From: Dictyobacter formicarum
GTDB taxonomy: Bacteria; Chloroflexota; Ktedonobacteria; Ktedonobacterales; Ktedonobacteraceae
NCBI RefSeq assembly: GCF_016587435.1
Contig: NZ_BNJJ01000044.1
Span: 1-33,078 of the forward strand
Reading direction: 5' to 3'
DNA length: 33,078 nucleotides
In this document: one piece after another, positions 1 to 7,814 of the stretch
How positions within the stretch are numbered: position 1 is the first letter of the stretch
Layout of the letters: each line of letters starts with the position of its first letter
Made by a program: the position numbers and the translations under genes
Notes under the pieces: generated by a model
Databases searched by the model: none
What the model was told of the DNA's origin: nothing
The model's input: only the letters and a program-made list of their open reading frames with translations

Positions 1-327
1 CCTGATACGCAGCCGATCATTGTGAAGCATGGACAGAATGTGCATATTCGCTTGATCGGGGCCGATGCGAATAGTATCCATCCAATGCACTTGCATGGCC
101 ACTCATTCCAGATAGTGGCTGAGGATGGACATACGATGGCACAGCCAATCACGAAAGATACCGTTCAGCTCGCCCCGGGTGAGACATATGATCTGGTTTT
201 CAATGCCTGGGCTACACCGGGCAGTGTATATCCTTTCCATTGCCATATCCTGTCGCACTTGATGAATCCAGGCCAGACAGGTACGGAAATGGGTGGCCTG
301 CTTACATTGGTCGAGTATGCCAAATAG
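1..327 (+). CDS. Multicopper oxidase, C-terminal end (partial)
   Basis: The window opens inside this gene: the reading frame is already open at base 1, and the GTG at 22 is an internal valine rather than a convincing start. The visible part is the last cupredoxin domain of a multicopper oxidase (laccase/CotA/CueO group), which oxidises phenols or metal ions and reduces O2 to water, usually outside the membrane. The copper signatures are HPMHLHGH (type 1 and type 3 ligands) and HCHILSHLM near the C-terminus, where the HCH pair bridges the type 1 and trinuclear sites. The methionine in the last motif is the axial type 1 position. The protein ends normally at TAG 325-327 and a hairpin terminator follows. 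Other copper proteins lie about 23 kb away (22894-25040), but no direct link is visible. Family is secure; the substrate cannot be told from this fragment. Confidence 0.93.
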   Translation, partial: PDTQPIIVKHGQNVHIRLIGADANSIHPMHLHGHSFQIVAEDGHTMAQPITKDTVQLAPGETYDLVFNAWATPGSVYPFHCHILSHLMNPGQTGTEMGGLLTLVEYAK

Positions 328-403
328 CTCCAGGTCCAATCTGTGGTAGAACCCTGGCAAGGCACTAAGACTACACCGGTGGCTTCCTGGTTCCCGGTAA
401 TGG

Positions 404-442
404 GAGAGGCTCACTCCAATTGGGGTAAGCCTCTCTTTGTTT
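404..442 (+). terminator. Rho-independent terminator after the multicopper oxidase
   Basis: An 8-bp perfect stem (GAGAGGCT at 404-411 with AGCCTCTC at 428-435) is extended inward by a weaker CTCC/GGGG pairing. It is followed by a T-rich stretch (TTTGTTTG). It lies about 75 bp after the oxidase stop codon and before the GIY-YIG gene. Confidence 0.7.
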
Positions 443-540
443 GCTCGCTCGGCCAGTCCACAGGCGGCAGTGGAAGATGCTACAATAAAGTCATCTTTTG
501 TACTGTGAATGTTAGAGCTAAGCAGAAATGGTGATTGTGC

Positions 541-837
541 GTGAACTCTGTCTTACATTATGTCTATATTGTGCGTTGTGTCGATGACACGCTCTACACT
601 GGTTATACCACCGATGTTGCGCGCCGCATTGCCACTCATAACGCTGGCAAAGGAGCGCGCTATACACGTACGCGCCTGCCGATTGAATTACTGGTTAGCT
701 GGGAGTTTGCTTCTAAAAATGAGGCCTTACGGATCGAATATGCGTTGAAACGCTGGTCGCGCCGCCAGAAGCTGCTCTTGATCGAAACCCCCACCCGTAT
801 TTCATTACTGACCGACCCGGCAGACGGGTTGGAGTGA
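541..837 (+). CDS. GIY-YIG domain protein (UPF0213/YhbQ type)
   Basis: This small protein (98 aa from GTG 541) is almost only a GIY-YIG domain. The YVYIV and LYTGYT strands form the signature, followed by an arginine in the helix (VARRI) and the conserved glutamate in the EALRIEYALKRWSR stretch, the expected catalytic and metal-binding residues. The family (UPF0213, E. coli YhbQ) is related to the UvrC and homing-endonuclease nuclease domains; for YhbQ, DNA nicking or repair roles have been suggested but are not settled. An in-frame TGA at 532-534 limits the start to TTG 535 or GTG 541; GTG is chosen because it puts the first strand near the N-terminus as in relatives. No good ribosome binding site is visible. 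It stands alone between terminator-flanked units. Confidence 0.85.
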   Translation: MNSVLHYVYIVRCVDDTLYTGYTTDVARRIATHNAGKGARYTRTRLPIELLVSWEFASKNEALRIEYALKRWSRRQKLLLIETPTRISLLTDPADGLE

Positions 838-946
838 TCCACTAGGACATTTTTCCTTTTTCCTTTGCTTCGCCTGCTATGATCTCTATAGTAGATTCTG
901 TATTTCTATATATGCTTATCAATTGTACTTATCAGTGAGACAAAGG

Positions 947-2251
947 ATGCAACCTGGTATGGAACCGTCTGACCCGAAAATTTCTGTTAATCCAGCCGTA
1001 GGTGCTTCGCGACAGAATGTTTCAGCACCCGCATTTGCTGCTGGAGACGTACCGGAGACACCCCGGGTGGTACCAGCGGCGCGGGACCACTGGTGGCGCA
1101 AATGGTCGCGTGCCGCTCTGCAGACGCTGCCAATGTATATCGTCTGGCATATTGTCTTTGGCTTGACCAGTTGCTTTGCTGTGCTCTTTACCCAGCCAGA
1201 TTTTACCCGCAAAGGTGTTCCCTTATATATGGCCTGGCAATCCTGGTTTCACTGGGATGCGACCCACTTTCGTACCATCGCTACCATCGGCTATGATTGG
1301 CCCTGGCGTACGGCGTTTTTCCCTTTTTATCCTCTCTGTGTGAAGGCCTGGATGCTGCTGACCAATTCCCCTTCCTCTCCTCTGCGTGGCGAGCTGGTTG
1401 TGTCTAACCTGGCCTGCTTTGTACTCTTTGTCGTGCTCTACCAGCTGGTGTGTGAAGATTTTGATGAGGAGCGTGCGCGGCGTGCCATGCTCTATCTGTG
1501 GGTCTTTCCCACCTCTTTTTTTCTGGTCGCTCCCTATAATGAATCGCTGTTCATTTGTCTTTCGCTGCTGTGTTTCTATCAGCTACGCCACGGCAATTGG
1601 TGGCTAGCTGGTATCTTTGGCTTCTTTGCCAGCCTGACGCGCTCAACTGGACTGTTCCTGCTGCTTCCGTTCTGCTATGAATATCTACGCCAGCGTAATT
1701 TTTCCTTTAAATCGATACAAATCGATGTTGTCAGCCTGGTTCTGATTCCGGCCGGTGTGGGAGTGTTTGCGCTGTACTGCTACTATCGATTTGGTGATCT
1801 GCTGGCGTTTTCACACGCCCAGGCTACGTGGGCGCACCATCTGCATGGACCCTGGCATGGCTTGATTGGCTCGATCAAGGCCATTATTATCAGCGATGGT
1901 ATTTTAAGCTTCCAGTCGCAGCGCAACCTGCTGGATCTGGTGCCTTCGTTATTTATCCTGACGTTGATCATTCTGAGCATTGTCGGCCCCTGGCGCTTGC
2001 CGCGCACACACTGGTCCTATTGCCTGTATGCAGGTGCCGTATATATTTTCCTGCAACTTTTCCCGATCGGCGGTACGGGCCTGTTCCCGTTGCAATCCCA
2101 GGCCCGCTATATGTTGGAGCTGTTTCCCGCCTTTATTCTAATGGCAAGCATCGGTAAAAACAAAATATTCAATTTATACTATCCTTTAATCGCTGCCAGC
2201 ATGCTTTTCTTCCTGTTGACGCAATATCTGACGGGCCACTGGGTGCTCTAG
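947..2251 (+). CDS. PIG-V-like membrane mannosyltransferase
   Basis: A polytopic membrane protein (about 434 aa) with a hydrophilic N-terminal tail of roughly 50 residues followed by many hydrophobic helices. The first outside loop carries the family hallmark: a WDATHFRTIA stretch, then GYDW and AFFPFYPL, as in the GPI-mannosyltransferase PIG-V family (GT-C fold), whose aspartate in the W-D motif is catalytic. Bacterial members transfer a sugar from a polyprenyl-phosphate donor to surface glycans or proteins. The substrate here is unknown and no glycan cluster lies nearby. The start is uncertain: the frame opens at TTG 923, with ATG 947 and ATG 959 downstream. ATG 947 is directly preceded by AAAGG, too close for an ideal site. 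No stop-codon defect or truncation is seen. Confidence 0.8.
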   Translation: MQPGMEPSDPKISVNPAVGASRQNVSAPAFAAGDVPETPRVVPAARDHWWRKWSRAALQTLPMYIVWHIVFGLTSCFAVLFTQPDFTRKGVPLYMAWQSWFHWDATHFRTIATIGYDWPWRTAFFPFYPLCVKAWMLLTNSPSSPLRGELVVSNLACFVLFVVLYQLVCEDFDEERARRAMLYLWVFPTSFFLVAPYNESLFICLSLLCFYQLRHGNWWLAGIFGFFASLTRSTGLFLLLPFCYEYLRQRNFSFKSIQIDVVSLVLIPAGVGVFALYCYYRFGDLLAFSHAQATWAHHLHGPWHGLIGSIKAIIISDGILSFQSQRNLLDLVPSLFILTLIILSIVGPWRLPRTHWSYCLYAGAVYIFLQLFPIGGTGLFPLQSQARYMLELFPAFILMASIGKNKIFNLYYPLIAASMLFFLLTQYLTGHWVL

Positions 2252-2306
2252 ATCGGCCAGCATTTTTTTGCTACTTCAGGACATTTGTGATGTACAATAG
2301 TAGGAC

Positions 2307-2881
2307 ATGACGCTTGTACGGCCCGATGTTACCGTTGAAGGAAAGGTTGGATCAATGCAACTCCCGTCTTTTTTCAATGATTTTACGTTGCCGCCTTTAG
2401 AATGGCATCAGCAGATGCGCGAGTGGGGGGCAACTATGCGTGCTACCCAACCTGTGTGGTTTGATGAGAAGAACAAGAACTGGCGCATCTTCCGCTATGC
2501 CAACCACCTGCGTGTACAGAACGATTACGTCACGTTTTCTTCGGCCCCCACGCCCCATGAGGGGGGTGCTGAGGCGGCTAATAGTATTATTGCTATGGAC
2601 CCACCGCGTCATCGTCAGTTGCGTTCCCTGGTTACTCAGGCCTTTTCGGCTCGCACCATTGCCCAGTTGGCTCCACGCATCGAAGAGATTGCGCGTGAGC
2701 TGCTGCTGGCCATGGGATTCACTTTTGCCTGGGTGCGCCGCTGGCTCGACTGGAGGTAAAGATTGTGCTGGAGAATATGCTACGCTTGCTGCCTACCTGG
2801 CAACGGCAAAAAGATGTACCATTACAGCAGATCAGAAGTAACATTGTCTTTGGCGTGAAAAGCCTACCGATCGTCTTTTGA
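2307..2881 (+). pseudogene. Cytochrome P450 with large internal deletion and frame change
   Basis: The first frame (ATG 2307, or ATG 2355 with a GGAAAGG upstream) reads as a normal P450 N-terminus for about 135 codons. It includes the C-helix motif DPPRHRQLRSLV, whose His and Arg contact the heme propionates, and the following EEIAREL helix. At about 2704-2711 the sequence jumps into the heme-binding loop: in another frame it reads GHGIHFCLGAPLARLE with the heme-ligand cysteine, continuing to a natural C-terminus (stop 2879-2881). About 200 residues are missing, including the I-helix oxygen-activation site and the ExxR motif. The original frame runs to TAA 2757-2759 and makes nonsense after the junction. 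The product cannot bind heme in the normal way, so this is a decayed gene rather than a sequencing slip. A palindromic repeat begins 11 bp after the stop. Confidence 0.9.
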
Positions 2882-2892
2882 TTCCTGCAAAG

Positions 2893-3059
2893 CAACAAGA
2901 AACACGACCCGTAGGTGCGCCCCTTGCGGGCGCTTTTACCCTTCGCGATCGAAAAAGAATTAATAACGATGTTATACATCGAGTTAAACCGCTCGCAATT
3001 GCTTTTCGGGTGCATTTTCATATGAAAAGCAAGCAAGCACCTGCAAGGGGCGCACCTAC
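2893..3059. repeat. Family A palindromic repeat, copy 1 (MITE-like)
   Basis: A core of 149 bp (2911-3059) is bounded by the inverted repeat GTAGGTGCGCCCCTTGC, perfect over 17 bp and recognisable further in. The 18 bases before the core (2893-2910) also resemble the left flank of copy 2. The interior has short blocks shared with the other copies (GAAAAAGAA, ATACATCG, AAGCAAGC) but no coding capacity of its own. It sits between the dead P450 and threonine synthase. The right arm ends about 20 bp before the probable threonine synthase start, so the element forms most of that gene's 5' region. Confidence 0.85.
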
Positions 3060-3081
3060 ACATTTGGAAAAGGTGAACATT

Positions 3082-4296
3082 TTGTCTTTTAGCTTTTTAA
3101 CCCATCTGGAATGCCCGCGTTGTCATACACGACATGATGCGGATACGCAGGCCCATCTGTGTGCCTGTGGCTCACCATTACTGGCCCGCTATGATCTGGC
3201 TGCTGTCAGAGAGCAGTTGAGCAAAGATGCGCTGCAGCAACGGGAACCGTCGCTCTGGCGTTATCATGAGTTGTTGCCTGTGTGTTCGGCTGAGCATGTG
3301 GTGACTCTCGGAGAAGGGATGACCCCGTTGCTGCCGTTGCCGCGCCTTGGCAAGAAGCTGGCTATGAATCAGCTATATGTCAAAGATGAGGGCGTGATTC
3401 CAACCGGCTCATTTAAGGCTCGTGGAGCTGCGGTTGGCGTGTCGCGGGCCAAGGAGCTTGGCGTGCAGGTGCTGGCCATGCCAACGAACGGTAACGCCGG
3501 TGGGGCCTGGGCCACTTACTCCGCCCGCGCCGGACTGGATGCCGTTGTGGTCATGCCCGAAGGTGCGCCGTTGATCACGCGCAATGAGTGCGCCATAAGT
3601 GGTGCCCATCTTTTCCTGGTGAATGGCCTGATCAGCGATGCGGGCGCTATCGTCGGACGCGCCGTTAAAGCTCACGGCTGGTACGATGCTTCGACCCTGA
3701 AGGAACCATATCGGATTGAAGGCAAAAAGACGATGGGCTATGAGCTGGCTGAACAATTTCACTGGAATGTACCGGATGTGATCCTGTATCCCACGGGCGG
3801 TGGTGTGGGTATTATTGGTATCTATAAGGCGTTGCGTGAACTCCAGGAACTGGGCTGGATTGGCGAGCGCCTGCCTCGACTGGTGGCGGTTCAGGCCACG
3901 GGCTGTGCCCCCATCGTCAAGGCCTGGCAGGAGGGACGGGATACTTCCGAATTGTGGAAAGACTCCAGCACGATTGCCTTTGGTATCAATGTGCCCAAAG
4001 CGCTGGGCGATTTCCTGGTCCTGGAAGCTGTACGCAACACCAATGGCTGCGCCCTGGCCGTCGACGATGATGAACTGCTTCAGGCGCAGGCCGAACTGGC
4101 CAGCAACGAAGGACTCTTCGTTTGTCCTGAAGGAGCCGCTACCCTGGTGGCTGCCCGCAAACTACGCCAGCAAGGCTGGATTCAGGCCGACGAGCGCGTC
4201 GTCCTCCTCAACACCGGTAGCGGCATCAAATATCCCAACACTGTCCGGGTCTCGGCTCCCCTGCTGCAACCCCAGGACGAGCTGCCCATGCCGTAA
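3082..4296 (+). CDS. thrC: Threonine synthase
   Basis: This PLP enzyme converts O-phospho-L-homoserine to L-threonine in the cytoplasm, the last step of threonine synthesis. From TTG 3082 it has 404 aa. A zinc-ribbon-like N-terminus (C11, C14, C27, C29 in CPRC and CAC) is followed by the PLP fold. The PLP lysine is K112 in GSFKARG, NGNAGGA and PTGGGVG bind the cofactor phosphate, and NTGSGIKYP is near the end. The length fits the family. The start choice rests on AAGGTGA at 3070-3076, six bases before TTG 3082. The frame is open further upstream (to 2878), but that part translates repeat copy 1 and looks like chance sequence. ATG 3022, inside the repeat, is the alternative an automated caller might choose. 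It is followed by a strong terminator and a convergent gene; no other threonine genes are near. Confidence 0.93.
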   Translation: MSFSFLTHLECPRCHTRHDADTQAHLCACGSPLLARYDLAAVREQLSKDALQQREPSLWRYHELLPVCSAEHVVTLGEGMTPLLPLPRLGKKLAMNQLYVKDEGVIPTGSFKARGAAVGVSRAKELGVQVLAMPTNGNAGGAWATYSARAGLDAVVVMPEGAPLITRNECAISGAHLFLVNGLISDAGAIVGRAVKAHGWYDASTLKEPYRIEGKKTMGYELAEQFHWNVPDVILYPTGGGVGIIGIYKALRELQELGWIGERLPRLVAVQATGCAPIVKAWQEGRDTSELWKDSSTIAFGINVPKALGDFLVLEAVRNTNGCALAVDDDELLQAQAELASNEGLFVCPEGAATLVAARKLRQQGWIQADERVVLLNTGSGIKYPNTVRVSAPLLQPQDELPMP

Positions 4297-4305
4297 TCCT
4301 GTTGA

Positions 4306-4340
4306 CCAATAGAATCGGACGCAATGCCCGATTCTATTGG
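4306..4340. terminator. Bidirectional terminator between convergent genes
   Basis: A perfect 13-bp inverted repeat (CCAATAGAATCGG at 4306-4318 with its complement at 4328-4340) encloses a 9-base loop and is followed on the plus strand by TATCTTCTTTAT. It lies 10 bp after thrC and 19 bp before the end of the convergent membrane-protein gene, so it can serve both. Confidence 0.8.
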
Positions 4341-4358
4341 TATCTTCTTTATCGTTGC

Positions 4359-5210
4359 TTATCTTTTTGGTGACTTGATGGTCTGACTATATCTTGTGGC
4401 GCCACCCAGCACAGCTCGTGAGAAGTTGTCAGTCTGGGTGGGATAAAGAAAAGCGATGGCCAGCAGCGCCAGCGAGACAAAGAGTAAGATGCCAGTGATA
4501 TTGCTCAGCGTAGGTAGGGTGATAAACAGCTGACTGATCAGGTTGATGGTTCCGCAGATTACCAGTATGTAGCTGATGATGCGCGGGAAGGTTCGCGTCT
4601 GCAGAAGTGCCACTCCCAATACGATGCAGCCAATGGTGAGCGGTCCACCTGTAAAGAAGAAGTGCCCCCAATGTGTGATGGCTGCGAAGGATGGGATATG
4701 AAATCTGGCCAGGGCCTGGTCAACGAGATTCATGCCATTGATCTGCGGAACCTGAACGGAAGGAATATCTGAGCCGCTGGTATCTTGCCCAAAGAGCCCG
4801 GATATGCCGTTTTTGATTGCATTCAAGCCATTAGATGCACCATTAGCGGCGTTCTGGGCAGCATTGCCCGGAGCATTGACGACCGTCGTAATAGTTTGTG
4901 CCATCCCTAATAATACCGGTATGAGCACCATATTTACAGCGATGACTCCAATCACAAATACCAGTGCACCTATAAAAAGCAGACCTGTGGCAAAAATGCC
5001 TAAGACATTGATATTATCCGATAGCTGCGCATACATATTGAGGCCGTAGATAAAAATGATGGTGCCCAATGTTACCAGGACCATAGGGAGAAACCAGCTA
5101 CCCCGGGTAGGATCATTGTTCCCCAGGTTTAGTACCTCGCCAGCTATCGCCAGCACACTCCCTACCAGTAGTAAGATGGCCCCGATACGTAATTTCAATT
5201 GATGTAACAT
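4359..5210 (-). CDS. Multi-pass membrane protein of unknown function
   Basis: I do not recognise the family. The 283-aa protein has about seven hydrophobic segments: near residues 8-28, 40-60, two between 68 and 104, 188-204, 209-231 and 238-256. Between the fourth and fifth is a soluble stretch (about 110-185) rich in Asn, Ala and Gly, with repeated NAANGASN-like residues, then a Pro/Gln-rich part. The C-terminal tail is short and basic. ATG 5210 has a good ribosome binding site (AAGGAGAG, five bases upstream), so the gene is very likely real. It is monocistronic: the terminator at 4306-4340 lies beyond its end, and upstream are AT-rich DNA and a repeat. The protein resembles small bacterial membrane proteins with paired transmembrane hairpins, but no active-site residues can be named. 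Confidence 0.7.
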   Translation of the reverse strand: MLHQLKLRIGAILLLVGSVLAIAGEVLNLGNNDPTRGSWFLPMVLVTLGTIIFIYGLNMYAQLSDNINVLGIFATGLLFIGALVFVIGVIAVNMVLIPVLLGMAQTITTVVNAPGNAAQNAANGASNGLNAIKNGISGLFGQDTSGSDIPSVQVPQINGMNLVDQALARFHIPSFAAITHWGHFFFTGGPLTIGCIVLGVALLQTRTFPRIISYILVICGTINLISQLFITLPTLSNITGILLFVSLALLAIAFLYPTQTDNFSRAVLGGATRYSQTIKSPKR

Positions 5211-5419
5211 GGTCTCTCCTTTCTGTATAGCATCATCTCGTCAAAGTACCATTACATCACTAACCTGATACTTCCTATCTCATCTAACGCTAATATTCTA
5301 TGTTTTTGGCATCTTGATAAGCTTCAATGTATTTTTTATTAATTTTTTATTATTTTTTGAATAAAGTAAGCTACAGATGACAATAAGTTTTATTTGTAAA
5401 CAAAGCAAGTAATCGAAAG
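5211..5419. other. AT-rich noncoding upstream region
   Basis: No gene is visible. The stretch is strongly A+T rich around 5280-5400 (runs such as TTTTTTATTAATTTTTTATT) and presumably contains the promoter of the leftward membrane-protein gene. I see no unambiguous -35/-10 pair. Family A repeat copy 2 begins at its right edge. Confidence 0.4.
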
Positions 5420-5604
5420 TAACAAGAAACACAACACGTAGGTGCGCCCCTTGCGGGCGCTTTTACCCTCCCTGCACGAAAAAGAACCAATAAGGATGGT
5501 ATACATCGGGTGAAAGCGCCTCCGTATCACCTCTTTTTGGTACGTTTTCGAGCGGCAAGCAAGCGTCCGCAAGGGGCGCACCTACGTGTTCTTATTTGTT
5601 TCAC
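5420..5604. repeat. Family A palindromic repeat, copy 2 (best preserved)
   Basis: The core is 148 bp (5438-5585), with the same terminal sequence as copy 1. Here the inverted repeat is perfect for 19 bp (GTAGGTGCGCCCCTTGCGG) and continues outward: the left flank AAGAAACACAACAC and the right flank GTGTTCTTATTTGTT are imperfect complements. The full palindromic unit may therefore reach about 185 bp. It lies between divergent genes (5210 leftward, 5741 rightward). Confidence 0.85.
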
Positions 5605-5740
5605 CCCAACAGATGGGGTTTCCATTTTTCTTGTGGTACAATGCTTTTTATTATGCAAGAGCTAACCAGATGGATAAAAGTGACCATCGTTTTTAGTTCG
5701 GGTTGAGAGCTATAGATATAGAAAGATAAGGAGGTCTTTG

Positions 5741-6754
5741 ATGCTGCGTATAATATTGGTTGGGTTGGGTAACTGTGGCCGCCACTGGATCAGAAATATT
5801 TATCCCAAACAGCACGAGGCACAGTTAGTGGCGTATGTGGATGCCAGTCCCGAGTCTTTGCAGCGAGCCCGCCAGGACCTGACCATTCCAGAGGAACTTT
5901 GTTTCACCTCTCTTGAGCAGGCCCTTGAACAGGTAGATTGTGATGCGGTCCAGATAGCCAGTACTCTTTCCACCCATATTCCTCTGGCTCTTACCGCCTT
6001 GCGCGCTGGTAAACATGTGTTGCTTGAGAAGCCGTTGGCTCCCACTTTGGAGGAGGCACGGGAGGCCATTGCGGTAGCTGAGCAGCAGGGGCGACTGTTG
6101 ATGGTCAATCAAAACTATCGCTATTCAGCTACCGTCAACCAGGTCAGGCAGCTAATTCAAGATCAGTATTTTGGCCCGGTTGGTACGGTGACCGTTGATT
6201 TCAGACATTACTCTAACTCAGCGCCTCGTGGTAGCAATCGCCATTATACCCTCTGGCAACCCTTGTTGGTTGATATGGCCATCCATCATTTTGACTTGAT
6301 GCGCTTCATTTTAAATCAAGAGCCACTGTCTATTTCTTGCCAGACCTGGAATCCTCCATATAGTAATTTTGTCGAGCCTCCTGCGGGTAGTGCGGTCATT
6401 CAATTTGATGGCGGCGCGGTTGTGAGCTATCGCGGTAGCTGGGTTAGTACGGCCGCTGAGACGACCTGGAGTGGCGATTGGCGTGTAGAGTGCCTCGAAG
6501 GCTTGATTAGCTGGCGTAGCCGTGGTGATACCCTGGCCGATGAGATCATCATTCAGCCACGTAACAAGCAGCCTCTCACGCTCAAAGTCGATGCTCTGGC
6601 CTTTGAGGACTGGGGTGGCAGCCTGCAGGCTTTTGTTCAGGCCTTGCGCGATGGTACGGAGCCCGCCTGCGCTGCGCGCCATAATATCCATACCCTGGCT
6701 CTTACCCTGGCGGCCGTGGAGTCTTCGACCAGCGGAAAGCCCGTTCAGTTCTAA
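5741..6754 (+). CDS. Gfo/Idh/MocA family NAD(P)-dependent oxidoreductase
   Basis: The 337-aa protein has the classic two-domain layout. An N-terminal Rossmann fold opens with MLRIILVGLGNCG, where GLGNCG binds the dinucleotide, and EKPLA (K97) carries the lysine that shapes the active site in this family. A C-terminal alpha/beta substrate domain follows, with a conserved DMAIHHFDLMRF stretch holding the catalytic His/Asp type residues. Members oxidise or reduce sugars, inositols or sugar acids in the cytoplasm; the exact substrate cannot be read from the sequence. ATG 5741 is fixed by a near-perfect AAGGAGG at 5728-5734, six bases upstream. It converges on a PfkB kinase across a 38-bp palindrome. 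Opposite transcription means they are not one operon, but a shared sugar pathway is possible. Confidence 0.88.
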   Translation: MLRIILVGLGNCGRHWIRNIYPKQHEAQLVAYVDASPESLQRARQDLTIPEELCFTSLEQALEQVDCDAVQIASTLSTHIPLALTALRAGKHVLLEKPLAPTLEEAREAIAVAEQQGRLLMVNQNYRYSATVNQVRQLIQDQYFGPVGTVTVDFRHYSNSAPRGSNRHYTLWQPLLVDMAIHHFDLMRFILNQEPLSISCQTWNPPYSNFVEPPAGSAVIQFDGGAVVSYRGSWVSTAAETTWSGDWRVECLEGLISWRSRGDTLADEIIIQPRNKQPLTLKVDALAFEDWGGSLQAFVQALRDGTEPACAARHNIHTLALTLAAVESSTSGKPVQF

Positions 6755-6800
6755 TCACTGCAAGCTGTCTGAGGGCGCTGACGCCCCCAATCTCTTTTTT

Positions 6801-6838
6801 CTGTTGGTGCAAAAAGTGCGCACTTTTTGCACCAACAG
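6801..6838. terminator. Perfect 38-bp palindrome (family C), probable bidirectional terminator
   Basis: CTGTTGGTGCAAAAAGTGC (6801-6819) is followed directly by its exact reverse complement (6820-6838), giving 19-bp arms with no spacer. It lies between the convergent Gfo/Idh and PfkB genes. T-rich sequence (TCTCTTTTTT) precedes it on the plus strand, which becomes an A-rich run entering and a short U-poor exit in either direction, so the termination role is plausible rather than proven. A close relative occurs at 18279-18313. Confidence 0.65.
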
Positions 6839-6851
6839 TAGTATCCCTTTT

Positions 6852-7814
6852 TTAAGAGCTGTGTTGGATCAGAAATTGCTCGACCTCTTCTCTTTTTGGG
6901 GGATCGGCGCCTTCGCGGAGACAGTTGAGGGCCGCTGCCGCCGCGGCAAAGCGTAGCATGTTGGCCAGCTTATCATCGGTTATTTCGGCCAGGACTTCAT
7001 GACTGAGGATCTCTTGATCGGCTAGATATGTCAGCAGGCCAGCGCAGAAGGTATCGCCAGCCCCAATGGTATCCTTGACCTCTATGGTAAAGCCTGGCAT
7101 CTGAATGGGCGTACCCCCTTTGCGCATGGCCATGGCCCCCGCGGCTCCTTGTGTGATTACTACCAGGGCAGGACCCTGCTGGGAGAGTTGCTGAAGCGCT
7201 GTTTCAGGTGCCTGTCCTGGCATCAACCAATCCAGATCAGCATCGCTGAGCTTAAGGAGATCGGCCAGACCTATCAGTTTCTGCAGGAGGGTGCGATAGT
7301 GCGCTTCATTTTTGATCAGCGAGGGCCGTATGTTTGGATCCAGTGATAGAAGGGCCTGTCCTTTGAGCTTCTCAAATGTGCTGAGGACCGTGTCGGGTGT
7401 GGTGCCTCGTAGCAGGCTGACCGAGCCGATCTGTAAAATTTTGGTTTCCGCAAATAATTTATCTGGCACATCGTCTTGCGTCATCAGGGCATCGGCGGTG
7501 CCTTCGCCATAAAAATCAAAGCTGGCCTGTCCCGCTTCCATCGCCACAAATGCCAGCGTGCTATGTGCCCCGGCCGTGCTGAGATAGCGTGTATCAATGC
7601 CATTTGTTGCAATATATGCTCGTAACCGGCGACCAAAATAATCATCGCTTATCTTGCTGGCAAACGCGCTGGGCTGCCCGAGACGGGCCACGCCGACCGC
7701 GATATTGAGGGGTGAACCAGCGGGATAGGCCCTGAACTCATCGTTCTTTTTTTCTCCCGGAAGCGGTAAAAAATCGATCAGGCATTCGCCCATACACGTG
7801 ATGAAGCTTCTCAT
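6852..7814 (-). CDS. PfkB-family carbohydrate kinase (fructokinase-like)
   Basis: A 320-aa ATP-dependent sugar kinase of the ribokinase/PfkB family. The N-terminus reads MGECLIDFLP, then AYPAGSPLNIAVGVARLG, the first family signature that contacts the sugar. Near the C-terminus DTIGAGDTFCAGLL is signature 2, with the catalytic aspartate in GAGD and the anion-hole glycines. The N-terminal GECLIDF and overall length resemble fructokinases, but 2-keto-3-deoxygluconate and other sugar kinases share these features. The frame is open upstream to 7853, but ATG 7814 with an AGAAAGA about ten bases ahead starts just before the conserved strand. ATG 7793 is a second option. The start lies inside the 3' end of the upstream hydrolase frame, a 77-bp overlap that suggests translational coupling or a runaway hydrolase tail. 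Confidence 0.88.
   Translation of the reverse strand: MRSFITCMGECLIDFLPLPGEKKNDEFRAYPAGSPLNIAVGVARLGQPSAFASKISDDYFGRRLRAYIATNGIDTRYLSTAGAHSTLAFVAMEAGQASFDFYGEGTADALMTQDDVPDKLFAETKILQIGSVSLLRGTTPDTVLSTFEKLKGQALLSLDPNIRPSLIKNEAHYRTLLQKLIGLADLLKLSDADLDWLMPGQAPETALQQLSQQGPALVVITQGAAGAMAMRKGGTPIQMPGFTIEVKDTIGAGDTFCAGLLTYLADQEILSHEVLAEITDDKLANMLRFAAAAAALNCLREGADPPKREEVEQFLIQHSS

Noticed and set aside
2307..2881. Programmed frameshift explanation for the P450
   Set aside because: A frameshift cannot account for the roughly 200 missing residues between the C-helix region and the heme loop.
2878..3081. Long N-terminal extension of threonine synthase
   Set aside because: The extension translates the family A repeat. 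The zinc-ribbon start and an AAGGTGA site support TTG 3082.
6801..6838. Attachment or resolution site for an integrated element
   Set aside because: There is no integrase or resolvase gene, and a related palindrome occurs at an unrelated place without flanking mobile genes.
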